From the IMG/VR virus record IMGVR_UViG_3300020195_000103, positions 1 to 34,337 of that record: a stretch of 34,337 bases of DNA; one strand, 5' to 3'. Positions 22,645 through 29,888 of the stretch are shown in pieces. The stretch's first letter is position 1, and every line of letters starts with the position of its first letter. The position numbers and the translations under genes are program-made. The stretch comes from a virus. The notes below the pieces were generated by a model. The model searched no databases. It saw only the letters and a list, made by a program, of their open reading frames with translations, and had not been told where the DNA came from.

Positions 22645-22802
22645 TGCCCAAGAGGACCTTCCGCGACGGGTGGAATTACTTTTGGGGAGCGATTAACAAC
22701 AGCTCGTGGAGGTTCACCCTCGGTTTTTTCACCGCGATATTTGTTCTGGATCTCATATTCGAGGCGTTAGATGCCTTGTGGCGTTTGATAGGGTTCAGAT
22801 GA
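22641..22802 (+). CDS. Small membrane protein
   Basis: The product has 53 residues: a basic start (MMPKRTFRDGWNYFWGAI) followed by one hydrophobic segment, FTLGFFTAIFVLDLIFEALDAL, that should span the membrane. The ATG overlaps the previous stop and its own end overlaps the helicase start (ATGA). Being early and single-pass, it might alter the host envelope, but the role is unknown. Confidence 0.6.
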   Translation: MMPKRTFRDGWNYFWGAINNSSWRFTLGFFTAIFVLDLIFEALDALWRLIGFR

Positions 22803-24439
22803 GCAGCATCGACGATCTATTCCTTGTTGCATCGCCTGTCGAACCGGTCCGCGTGCAAGCGCTGCGTGTGTCACTCGGGCTAGACGAGTGCAGATATACG
22901 CCGTTTGCTCATCAGGTCATTGGAATCAAGAAGCTGATCGACGACCCATATGTCGGTCTGTTCGACGAGCCCGGCGCTGGCAAGACACTTCAGGTCATCG
23001 TGGCTGCCCAACTGCTCTTTCGGGCCGGCACAATCGACCGCGTCATTGTCATTGCCCCTGCTGATGTTAGACCAGTATGGTATGATCCGTATCTAGGTGA
23101 ACTGGCGGCACATCTCTTTCCCGCCATTCCCGCACAGGTATCCGAGTATCACGCCAAGATCCGCCAATGGAAGCACGGCAACTGGGCAGGCACGGCGCGT
23201 CAACTCCGTATCATTGTGAGCAACTACCAGTTTCTGAGAAACAAGCTACGCGTAAGCAAGCTATTTTCCTACTGCGGCCCGAAGACACTGCTCGTGCTCG
23301 ACGAATCGTCGCTTGTGAAAAACATGCAGAGCGCTCAATCTAAGGCGGTTGCGCAGCTGCGCAAGCGGTGCGGTCGCGTTGTGCTAATGAATGGCACGCC
23401 CTACGGCGATACACCTATCGATTTGATGAACCAGGCAAACTTGCTCCACCCTGGTATCCTCGAATGCCGGTGGTTGACGCAGTTTCGTACGCGCTACGCC
23501 ATCATGGAGACCTACCGCGGGTTCCCTGAGGTGAAAAATTGGGTAAATTTGGATGACCTTCAACGACGCTTCGCGCCATACGTCTTGCGTAGGCTGAAAA
23601 AGGACTGCCTCGATTTGCCCGAGGCTCTTCCGCCTGTGCTCCGCGAGGTCACGCTGAAGCCGACGACCTGGACCGCCTACAAAAGCATGCGCGACGACAT
23701 GGTCACGATGCTGCGCGAAAACGTCGGCACGCTTGCGCCGCAAGCCATCACGAAGGCGCTGCGCCTTGCGCAGATCACGAGTGGCTTCGTAGGGGGTATC
23801 GAGGAGATTATCAAGAACGACGAGGTTGAGTTTGGGGAATCCCCTGAGTGGGTTGCTGCGGCCGGAGGCGAGACGCGCCACCTTACCGTGCAGCCGGTGC
23901 AGGCTATCGGGCGTGAGAAGCTCGACTGGGTTCTCGAGTTTTTCACAGAGCGTCTGGCCGCAGAGCCTGACTTCAAGCTGCTTGTGTGGTGCCGCTTTCG
24001 ACCAGAGCTGTTCCGGATGCTGCGCGCAGTCCTCGAATTGTTTCCTCAGATTCCGGATGAAAATATCAATTACCTTGCCGGTGGTCAGAAGCGTGCAGAG
24101 CGCGAGGCTGCGCTCCGTTTGCTCCACCCTTCGACTGCGCCTGATGGACCTGTTTTTCTCGTAGCAACCTATGGCACCGGCAGCATGGGCCACAATTTCT
24201 CAGCCTGCCACACCGTCGTCAACTGCTCCTACGACTACGCGCTGCTGAAGGCACAGCAGGCAGAGGCGCGTGTCGACCGCCCTGGACAAACGCATGTCAT
24301 CAGCTACTACGACATTGTGGCTGTCGGGCCTGCTGGGCAGAAGACCATCGACACCGATATCGTGAAGGCGAAACGCACGAAACAGAGCATGGCCGAGTGG
24401 ACGACAAGTGCGTGGGTTAGAGCGCTGGAGGAAGAGTGA
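22799..24439 (+). CDS. SNF2-family DEAD/DEAH helicase
   Basis: The product has 546 residues from the ATG at 22799, which overlaps the previous stop. Helicase motifs run in order: Q-like YTPFAHQVIGIKKL, motif I DEPGAGKTLQ (about residue 61), motif II LVLDESSLVKN (about 166), motif III LMNGTPYGD, and motif VI AQQAEARVDRPGQTHVISYY near the C terminus. These identify a SNF2-type translocase of the kind found in many phage replication operons. SNF2 enzymes move on duplex DNA and remodel bound proteins or restart forks. A fused nuclease domain is not seen. It sits between the exonuclease group and the UvrD-like helicase. Confidence 0.85.
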   Translation: MSSIDDLFLVASPVEPVRVQALRVSLGLDECRYTPFAHQVIGIKKLIDDPYVGLFDEPGAGKTLQVIVAAQLLFRAGTIDRVIVIAPADVRPVWYDPYLGELAAHLFPAIPAQVSEYHAKIRQWKHGNWAGTARQLRIIVSNYQFLRNKLRVSKLFSYCGPKTLLVLDESSLVKNMQSAQSKAVAQLRKRCGRVVLMNGTPYGDTPIDLMNQANLLHPGILECRWLTQFRTRYAIMETYRGFPEVKNWVNLDDLQRRFAPYVLRRLKKDCLDLPEALPPVLREVTLKPTTWTAYKSMRDDMVTMLRENVGTLAPQAITKALRLAQITSGFVGGIEEIIKNDEVEFGESPEWVAAAGGETRHLTVQPVQAIGREKLDWVLEFFTERLAAEPDFKLLVWCRFRPELFRMLRAVLELFPQIPDENINYLAGGQKRAEREAALRLLHPSTAPDGPVFLVATYGTGSMGHNFSACHTVVNCSYDYALLKAQQAEARVDRPGQTHVISYYDIVAVGPAGQKTIDTDIVKAKRTKQSMAEWTTSAWVRALEEE

Positions 24440-24588
24440 TAATCGATCAACGTCAAACGGGGGGGCAGGACTCCGGGACTGTGCTAAAATGAGACATAAA
24501 TAGTGCTAGACATTCCTTTCAGCTCAAAGTAGAATTCCTATAGTTGTTTCGCGTGCGCAATGAGACGCACCACACAACTGGAGGTCCG
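24440..24588 (+). other. Intergenic leader of the UvrD-like helicase
   Basis: The gap has no ORF I can support. It contains seven Gs at 24463-24469 and the repeated element GTGCTA (24481 and 24504), the latter part of the promoter described at 24507. The helicase ATG lies at the end, preceded by a good GGAGG site. Confidence 0.4.
24507..24535 (+). promoter_or_regulatory. Promoter, leadered variant
   Basis: TAGACA (24507-24512), 17-bp spacer with CCTTTCAG, and TAGAAT (24530-24535). It shares the -35 and spacer block with the leaderless promoters. Here about 47 bases of leader carrying CTGGAGG precede the ATG at 24589, so this transcript has a normal ribosome binding site. Confidence 0.6.
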
Positions 24589-26121
24589 ATGGACACAACG
24601 CAACGCACGCCCACCTCTGCCACATCAATCCTGATGTGCGCATTCAACAAGAAAATCGCCGACGAGCTGAACAAGCGGCTCAAAACCCTTGCTGGCTCTC
24701 CGCCTGCAAGCATCTCCTGGTCCGACGAGCAATTCGACATCTACAGCGAATTCGAGCACGGCACTAGCAACGTGGTCATCGTCGCCCGCGCAGGCACCGG
24801 CAAGACGACCACGGCCCTCGAGGGCGTGCGCCGCATGCCCGAATCGAAGCAGGTGGTTGCGAAGACGCTGCACGGCGTCGGCTTCGGCATCGTCGTGAAA
24901 TTCTGGGACAATGTCGGGGTCTACGACTTCAAGAGGCATCCGGTCAGCCGCGCTGATATTCTGACGCACGCGGCTGCGCCGAAGGCACCTGACGCGATCA
25001 AGCGCCTCATCTCGAAGCTGCACTCGCTGGCCCGCGAAACGGCGCCGTTCGCCATGCACGGCGCAGACCTCACTGACCTCGCGCTTGAGTTCGAGTGCGC
25101 GCCCGACGAGTCCTGGGAGGAGATGGGCTACGGTCTCAGCTTCGTCTGTGACAAGGCTGTTCAGGCAATGGTGCTCGCCGCTGCCTCGAAGCCCGCGTTC
25201 ATCGACTACAGCGACATGATTTTCCTGCCTCTGCGCAACAACTGGACGCACAAGGCATACGAGGCGGTCATCGTCGACGAGGCGCAGGACATGACCCTTG
25301 CGCAGCTTGAGCTTGCACAACGCGTCTGCAAGGGACGGATGATTATCATTGGCGACGACAGACAGGCGATCTACGCCTTTCGCGGAGCTGACTCGGGCTC
25401 GCTCGGTCGGCTGAAGGCCAAGCTGAACGCGGTCGAGTATCCGCTGCGCACGACCTATCGCTGCGGGCACGCGATTGTTGCCCTGGCACAGCAGCTGGTG
25501 CCTGACTTCGAGGCGGCTGCGGGGAACTGCGCGGGAGACGTGAGCCACCTGATGATGCCCAGGCTTGTGGGCGAGGCCGGCCCCGGCGACTTCATCCTCT
25601 CGCGCCTGAATGCCCCGCTCGTCAGCACGGCGATGAAGCTGCTGCGCAGCGGCAAGCGCACGCGCATTGCGGGCAAGCAGATTGGAAAAGGGCTCATCGC
25701 CCTCATCCGCAAGCTGAAGGCCCGCAGCGTGCCCGACCTGCTGCTGCGCATCAACGCCTGGGCGAAGAAAGAGGAGACGCGGATCAAAGCTCGCTTCACG
25801 GGCAGCGACGATGCCCTGCGCGCTCGCATCGAGAATGTCAACGACCAGGCCGCGATGCTCGCCTCGATTGCGGAGGAAAGCACGAGCGTCGACGACGCGA
25901 TCCTCAAGCTCGAAACGCTCTTCACTGATGACGGGCTGGGCGACGCGGGGATTATCACCTGCTCGTCGGTCCACCGCAGCAAAGGCCTCGAAGCCAAGCG
26001 CGTCTTCATTCTCGCTGACACGCTGCGCGACCACAACCAAGAGGAGCTCAACATCCGATACGTCGCCATCACCCGCGCCATCGAAACGCTGGTCTTCGTT
26101 CACGAAGCGAAGGAGGAATAA
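24589..26121 (+). CDS. UvrD/PcrA-like helicase with displaced motif Ia
   Basis: The product has 510 residues; ATG at 24589 with GGAGG six bases upstream. Superfamily 1 motifs are visible: EQFDIYSEF (Q motif), ARAGTGKTTTALEG (Walker A, about residue 63), KTLHGVGF (motif Ic, about 87), FIDYSDMIFLP, VIVDEAQDMTLAQ (motif II), IGDDRQAIYAFRGAD (motif III), LRTTYRCGHAI (motif IV) and VHRSKGLEAKRVFI...IRYVAITRAIETL (motifs V and VI). It unwinds DNA 3'-5' or displaces proteins. The motif Ia strand (ILMCAFNKKIADELNKRL), which normally follows Walker A, is found instead at residues 14-31, upstream of it. Confidence 0.85.
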   Translation: MDTTQRTPTSATSILMCAFNKKIADELNKRLKTLAGSPPASISWSDEQFDIYSEFEHGTSNVVIVARAGTGKTTTALEGVRRMPESKQVVAKTLHGVGFGIVVKFWDNVGVYDFKRHPVSRADILTHAAAPKAPDAIKRLISKLHSLARETAPFAMHGADLTDLALEFECAPDESWEEMGYGLSFVCDKAVQAMVLAAASKPAFIDYSDMIFLPLRNNWTHKAYEAVIVDEAQDMTLAQLELAQRVCKGRMIIIGDDRQAIYAFRGADSGSLGRLKAKLNAVEYPLRTTYRCGHAIVALAQQLVPDFEAAAGNCAGDVSHLMMPRLVGEAGPGDFILSRLNAPLVSTAMKLLRSGKRTRIAGKQIGKGLIALIRKLKARSVPDLLLRINAWAKKEETRIKARFTGSDDALRARIENVNDQAAMLASIAEESTSVDDAILKLETLFTDDGLGDAGIITCSSVHRSKGLEAKRVFILADTLRDHNQEELNIRYVAITRAIETLVFVHEAKEE

Positions 26122-26465
26122 TGGAGTCCAAGATGATCGAAATCCGCGACCGGGGAACGTTCGTTCCGGCGCTTGCGGTGAAGCTCAGTTCAGATAACCA
26201 ACAGGAGCAGTGGCTACTGCGCCGCGCTGGCTGGTCAGATGAAGCCGCAAACGGATTTGCCGGGAGCAGCATCATGCTCTATCCACTCACCGGGCACACG
26301 GCATACACCGACGTCTACGACTGGAGCGGACGCACCTTCCAGGTCGTTCACAACTTCCTCGAAGAGAACTGGCTCCTCGTAACGCCCGGCATGGTTGTCG
26401 ACGTCGAATACATCCTCGGCGAGACCGCAGCGCCGAAGCAAAGCGAGCGCGTGCCGCATGGCTAA
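26121..26465 (+). CDS. Hypothetical protein
   Basis: The product has 114 residues; the ATG overlaps the helicase stop (TAATG) after a strong GAAGGAGG site. It is rich in aromatic strands (WLLRRAGWSDEAANGFAG, TAYTDVYDWSGRTFQVVHNFLEENWLLVTPGMVVDVEYILG). A globular alpha/beta fold is likely; no family is recognised. Strong translation signals suggest it is made in quantity. Confidence 0.65.
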   Translation: MESKMIEIRDRGTFVPALAVKLSSDNQQEQWLLRRAGWSDEAANGFAGSSIMLYPLTGHTAYTDVYDWSGRTFQVVHNFLEENWLLVTPGMVVDVEYILGETAAPKQSERVPHG

Positions 26466-26970
26466 GCCCTCAGTCGGAAAATACGTCAAGGCGCTCGCCG
26501 GCAAGCCAGTGCACCTCGGCACTGAGCCCAGCTATCAGGACCGCGTCGAGAAGATGAAGCAAGAGCTTCGTGCCCAGCTGCCAAACCTGTACGCTAGCAC
26601 GTTCGCGCACGCTTATTCGGTCATCCGAGATGATATCAAGGACATCGAGGGGGACCTCTCAGCAGAAAACCTCAAACTTATGGCCATCACGCAGATGTTG
26701 GTCGAGCAATTCGATGTCGAGGGCATCACGTCGCTGAAGCTCGATTCAGGCGGCAGCGTGCGTGTGCAGGTCGAGCCCTACGTGAAGGTCGAGGACCGGG
26801 CTGCGCTTCAGAAGTGGTGCATTGATAATGGTCTTCTCGAATCGCTTCAACTTCCCTGGGCGTCGCTGAGTTCGATTACCAAAGAACGCCTAATGGATGG
26901 CGAGCCGGAGCCCGCAGGGACGTCAGTGTGGGTCAACAACAAGGCGGTCTATACCGCAGGTAAGGAATAG
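26458..26970 (+). CDS. Conserved phage protein of unknown function
   Basis: The product has 170 residues from the ATG at 26458, overlapping the previous gene by eight bases. It has a helical N-terminal half (YQDRVEKMKQELRAQLPNLYASTFAHAYSVIRDDIKDIEGDLSAENLKLMAITQMLVEQFD) and then a strand-rich region (GITSLKLDSGGSVRVQVEPYVKVED). It ends with the conserved-looking PWASLSSITKERLMDGEPEPAGTSVWV. This two-part layout recurs in phage proteins next to replication genes. The function is unknown. Confidence 0.7.
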   Translation: MAKPSVGKYVKALAGKPVHLGTEPSYQDRVEKMKQELRAQLPNLYASTFAHAYSVIRDDIKDIEGDLSAENLKLMAITQMLVEQFDVEGITSLKLDSGGSVRVQVEPYVKVEDRAALQKWCIDNGLLESLQLPWASLSSITKERLMDGEPEPAGTSVWVNNKAVYTAGKE

Positions 26971-26975
26971 TCAGA

Positions 26976-27125
26976 ATGCCCGAGCTGTCGAATGTCGCCG
27001 CTATCAAGATCTTTTTCGAGCAGGACAACGGGCGCAAGGTCGACCTTCAGGAGGTGAAGGCGCTCTCGGGGGACGAACGCCTCGAGATCGGCAGACCCTG
27101 CATCGAGGCCCTCGCGAGCAAGTAG
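26976..27125 (+). CDS. Small conserved phage protein
   Basis: This frame of 49 codons runs MPELSNVAAIKIFFEQDN to EALASK, with AAGGA about 10 bases before the ATG. It has the pattern VxxIKxFF...G..V...E.KALSGDERLEIG, seen in short phage proteins that overlap annotation cut-offs. It is the last gene of the replication operon before the TIGR-like locus. Confidence 0.6.
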   Translation: MPELSNVAAIKIFFEQDNGRKVDLQEVKALSGDERLEIGRPCIEALASK

Positions 27126-27157
27126 CAAGTTTTGTGCAGCGCGCTACGGGAGCACAG

Positions 27158-27185
27158 CCGATAGGGGAGGCGCGTCGCCTATCGG
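27158..27185 (+). terminator. Hairpin after the replication operon
   Basis: CCGATAGG (27158-27165) and CCTATCGG (27178-27185) are exact complements with a 12-base loop that can itself pair (AGGCG/CGCCT). There is no U tract, so it may be a Rho-type barrier, a processing site, or protection of the upstream mRNA 3' end. It lies 33 bases after the preceding stop. Confidence 0.5.
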
Positions 27186-27242
27186 ATGCATCTGGCAGCA
27201 GACAAGGCCGCAACCGCAAGGCCATCGCCAGACAGCGGTGAC

Positions 27243-27270
27243 TTTGGCCGTGGGAAAGAAACGGCCCATT
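27243..27270 (+). repeat. Cassette-flanking hairpin repeat, left copy
   Basis: TTTGGCCG, ten bases, then ACGGCCCATT, where GGCCGT pairs with ACGGCC. The same 18 fixed bases with the same 10-base interval recur at 29031-29058 after the array, while the 10-base loop differs. Each copy is about 35 bases upstream of the next gene's start. They may be weak terminators or 5' leader elements of one type, or the ends of a mobile cassette. Confidence 0.7.
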
Positions 27271-27304
27271 ATTCATTATCAACAATCGCAAAGCGAGGAA
27301 TCAC

Positions 27305-28339
27305 ATGTCACTAAACCCACTGAAAACCAGCATCGCCGTCGAGCAGGATGCGCTCTGCGCCCTGAGCGGCGAGCCACTCGCCATCGACCCGTCGCTCAAT
27401 GATCCAGATCGCATTACGCCCAAGGCGAAGGGTGGCACCTACACGCGCAAGAACACGCGGGTGGTCACGCCGTTGGCCCACATGGCGCATCACGGCATCC
27501 TGCGGACGCGCACGGAGGCGCTTGACGGCCTCAAGTCGCTCTTCGATGACCGCGTGCAGATGATGAAGCTGCTGCTGAAGGAGAACAACCAACTCCAAGC
27601 ATACAAGCGCCGCATCGACCATCAGCACCCGGAGACCGCCGCGTTCCTCGAGGCGCATCTGCAACCCATCGAGGCGCGGATCGCGCTCATCGACAAGGCG
27701 CTCACGGCAGCCATCAAGTCCTACCCCGATGCGTTCGTCAGAGCGGCGATTGCCGTCAAGGGGCTCGGCCCCATCACGGTCGCGGCGCTCACGGCCTACG
27801 TCGATCTAGAGAAGGCGCCGACGCCGTCGTCCCTCTGGCAGTATGTCGGCCTGGACCGGCCGTCGCACGAGCGCTACGAGAAGAATCCGGCGCAGCAGAC
27901 GCGGCGGGTGGCGCGTGGGCCGGCTTTCTACAGTGTCCCCTCGCGGCATGACGATGACCCGCAGGTGCCGACGGGCTGGGGCGGAAACAAGGTGCTGCGC
28001 ACGGTGTTGTGGAACAGCGCCAATGTGATGATGAAGTTGGGCGAAGGCGGCTACCGGGACGTCTACGACAGGACGAAGCTGCGCCTGAGCGTGTCGGAGA
28101 AGGTCGTGAAGACACGCAACACGGCTGGCGCGCTGGTGGAGTGCGCGTGGAAGGACACGAAGCCGTCGCATCGGCACGGCGCGGCGTTGCGGGCGGTCAT
28201 GAAGCATCTGCTGGCGGACTACTGGATGGTGGGCCGCACGATGGCGGGGCTGCGGACGACGCCGCTCTACGCCGAGGCGATGCTCGGGCACGCGCACATC
28301 ATCGCGCCGAAAGAACGAGGTTGGGCGTTCGAGGGGTAG
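27305..28339 (+). CDS. tasH: HNH plus Nop/IS110-like RNA-guided nuclease (TasH-type)
   Basis: The product has 344 residues; ATG at 27305 with GAGGA five bases upstream. Residues 1-64 look like an HNH finger: ALCALSGEPL, then DRITPKAKGGTYTRKN and AHMAHHG (Asp35/Arg36, Asn50, His59, His62, His63; the usual first His is Arg36). Residues about 75-145 are long helices. Residues 152-183 (KGLGPITVAALTAYVDL...SSLWQYVGL) and about 230-320 (GWGGNKVLRTVLWNSANVMMK, then SHRHGAALRAVMKHLLADYW) match the Nop/Transposase_20 region of IS110 transposases and the TIGR-Tas proteins. The RuvC-like DEDD domain of IS110 is absent. A 36-bp periodic array starts at the stop codon. Together these fit TasH of TIGR-Tas, which uses two short spacers to guide DNA cleavage. 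Naming is by analogy. Confidence 0.8.
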   Translation: MSLNPLKTSIAVEQDALCALSGEPLAIDPSLNDPDRITPKAKGGTYTRKNTRVVTPLAHMAHHGILRTRTEALDGLKSLFDDRVQMMKLLLKENNQLQAYKRRIDHQHPETAAFLEAHLQPIEARIALIDKALTAAIKSYPDAFVRAAIAVKGLGPITVAALTAYVDLEKAPTPSSLWQYVGLDRPSHERYEKNPAQQTRRVARGPAFYSVPSRHDDDPQVPTGWGGNKVLRTVLWNSANVMMKLGEGGYRDVYDRTKLRLSVSEKVVKTRNTAGALVECAWKDTKPSHRHGAALRAVMKHLLADYWMVGRTMAGLRTTPLYAEAMLGHAHIIAPKERGWAFEG

Positions 28340-28342
28340 CCA

Positions 28343-29027
28343 CCAGGTTCAAGAAACCCAAAAACGAAAAGCGAGCCACATCAGCCTAGAAACCCAAAGA
28401 CCTGAAGCGAGCCACGACACCTAAGAAACCCAATGTGAGCAAGCGAGCCATTGTCTAGTAGAAACCCACGGAGCCAAAGCGAGCCAAGCTTCGCAAGAAA
28501 CCCAACGAACGCAAGCGAGTCAGCAGAACGAAGAAACCTATTGATTGCAAGCGAGCCACACCCGCGGAGAAACCTATCACCCTTTAGCGGGCCATCCTTC
28601 GGTAGAAACCCAACAAGTGGAAGCGAGCCACGCCAGATAAGAAATCCAATGATGGCAAGCGAGCCCAGTCAATGCGTTGAATACGCCCAAGGTAGAGAAG
28701 CGAGTCATCAAGCAGTAATCCAGCGGCCGCTAGCGAGCCAGAAGCAGAAAGAAACCCACCAGCCAAAGCGAGCCAATGGCCTCTAGAAACCCATCACGCC
28801 CAAGCGAGCCACGCCAGATAAGAAACCCAATGAGGGGAAGCGAGTCATGAGGCAGTAGAAACCCAGTGGCCGCTAGCGAGCCAGAAGCAGAAAGAAACCC
28901 ACCAGTCCTTAGCGAGTCAGGCATCGCAAGAAACCCACGAGCGCGAAGCGAGTCAGGCGCCGATAAAAACCCACTAGGCGTAAGCGAGCCAGCGACTTAT
29001 AGAAACCCACCCCCTGGAAGCGTCTCA
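28343..29027 (+). repeat. TIGR-like guide array (36-bp period, about 19 units)
   Basis: Each unit is AGAAACCCA, 9 variable bases, AGCGAGCCA (or AGCGAGTCA), 9 variable bases. AGAAACCCA starts at 28352, 28388, 28424, 28460, 28496, 28532, 28568, 28604 and 28640. After two degenerate units (about 28681 and 28714) it resumes at 28750, 28785, 28821, 28857, 28893, 28929, 28965 and 29001. AGCGAG boxes follow each by 18 bases (for example 28370, 28803, 28983). A decayed box (GGGTAGCCA, 28334) overlaps the nuclease stop and a last one (AGCGTCTCA, 29019) closes the array. In the TIGR-Tas family, as I recall, the processed guide RNA is 36 nt with two 9-nt spacers. There is no CRISPR-like long repeat. Confidence 0.85.
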
Positions 29028-29030
29028 ACC

Positions 29031-29058
29031 TTTGGCCGATGAGGAACAACGGCCCATT
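29031..29058 (+). repeat. Cassette-flanking hairpin repeat, right copy
   Basis: TTTGGCCG (29031-29038), ten bases, ACGGCCCATT (29049-29058) begins three bases after the last array box. The stem is GGCCG/CGGCC followed by CATTTT, so it could terminate the array transcript. The fixed bases are identical to the copy at 27243-27270. Confidence 0.7.
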
Positions 29059-29090
29059 TTCGTACAATCACGTATCAGGAGCAAATGACA

Positions 29091-29870
29091 ATGGCTGACA
29101 AGAACACCGCACTCGCGCCCGTTCCGACCTCGACCGCACTCGAGGCTGCGCCCGACTACCTCACGAAGGGCGACCACCGCGGCCTCGAAAACACCGCGCA
29201 GTCGGACATCAACATCCCACGCCTCGCGCTCGCGCAGGCGCTCAGCCCGCAAGTCACCGAGGGCGACCCGGCGCGTCTTCCCGGCCTCACCGTTGGCGAC
29301 ATGTTCAACTCGGTGACCGGGCAGGTCTACGGCCGCGAGGTCATCGTCCAGGTGCTGCGCAAGATGCCGCTGCGTGCGATGGAATTCTACGCCATCGACG
29401 ACGGCGGTGGCGTGAAGCGTCCGAGCGTGCCGATGGACGACCCGGCGATGCAGTGGGGCTCGAGTGGCAACAAGAAGGACGACAAGCCGAAGGCGACGCT
29501 GTTCCGCGACTTCATCGCCGTCATTCTGCCGCAGCGCGAGATGATCGCGCTCAGCTTCAAATCCTCGGGCCTTCGTACGGCGAAGGACTTGTGGGGCCTC
29601 GTCACGATGCGCAACCGGTCGGTGTTCGCCGGCCGCTACCGTATCACCACTGGCGTGAAGCTGGACCCGAAGCCACACCAGATTTTCAGGGTCGAGAACG
29701 CCGGCTGGGTCAGTCAGACCGACGCGCAGCTGGGCGAGGAGAGCTTCGAGGCCGTGCAGATGATCAGCGCCGAGCAGATCGAGTCGAAGAGCGAGACCCG
29801 TGAGCCCGGTTCAGACGACGCGGACACGTTCAACACCGCGGCGATGGACGCCCAGCGCCCAGACATGTAG
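29091..29870 (+). CDS. Conserved phage protein, possible ssDNA-binding type
   Basis: The product has 259 residues. The ATG at 29091 is nine bases after AGGAG and is preferred over the ATG at 29085, which is too close. The layout is a disordered head, then INIPRLALAQALSPQVTEGDPARLPGLTVGDMFNSVTG and VYGREVIVQVLRK, then repeated strands (TLFRDFIAVILP, IALSFKSSGLRTAKDLWGLVTMR, RYRITTGVKLDP), and an acidic disordered tail (SEQIESKSETREPGSDDADTF type). Such proteins, with a beta-barrel core and acidic tail, are widespread in phage replication regions and are suspected ssDNA-binding proteins. The acidic tail supports this; it is not proven. Confidence 0.6.
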   Translation: MADKNTALAPVPTSTALEAAPDYLTKGDHRGLENTAQSDINIPRLALAQALSPQVTEGDPARLPGLTVGDMFNSVTGQVYGREVIVQVLRKMPLRAMEFYAIDDGGGVKRPSVPMDDPAMQWGSSGNKKDDKPKATLFRDFIAVILPQREMIALSFKSSGLRTAKDLWGLVTMRNRSVFAGRYRITTGVKLDPKPHQIFRVENAGWVSQTDAQLGEESFEAVQMISAEQIESKSETREPGSDDADTFNTAAMDAQRPDM

Positions 29871-29888
29871 CTAGCGGCTCTCTGGCTG

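Noticed and set aside
23384-24193. 269-codon minus-strand frame opposite the SNF2 helicase
   Set aside because: The SNF2 motifs on the other strand are convincing and the antisense product has no family signature.
24625-26103. 492-codon minus-strand frame opposite the UvrD-like helicase
   Set aside because: It is antisense to a helicase with complete motifs, has Arg/Ala/Val-rich composition and no recognisable domain, and is explained by codon bias of the real gene.
27305-28339. Ordinary IS110 transposase with bridge RNA
   Set aside because: The C-terminal half is IS110-like, but the N-terminal DEDD RuvC domain is replaced by an HNH-like finger. The non-coding partner is a periodic array rather than a single bridge RNA, and I see no IS110-style ends.
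28584-28924. Minus-strand open frames across the array
   Set aside because: A 36-bp period is a multiple of three, so repeated units stay open in a frame by construction. The products are low-complexity Gly/Ser/Leu repeats with no other support.
28343-29027. CRISPR array
   Set aside because: The fixed parts are two different 9-bp boxes alternating with 9-bp variable parts at a 36-bp period. CRISPR arrays have one repeat of about 23-50 bp and spacers of about 25-40 bp, and no cas genes are present.
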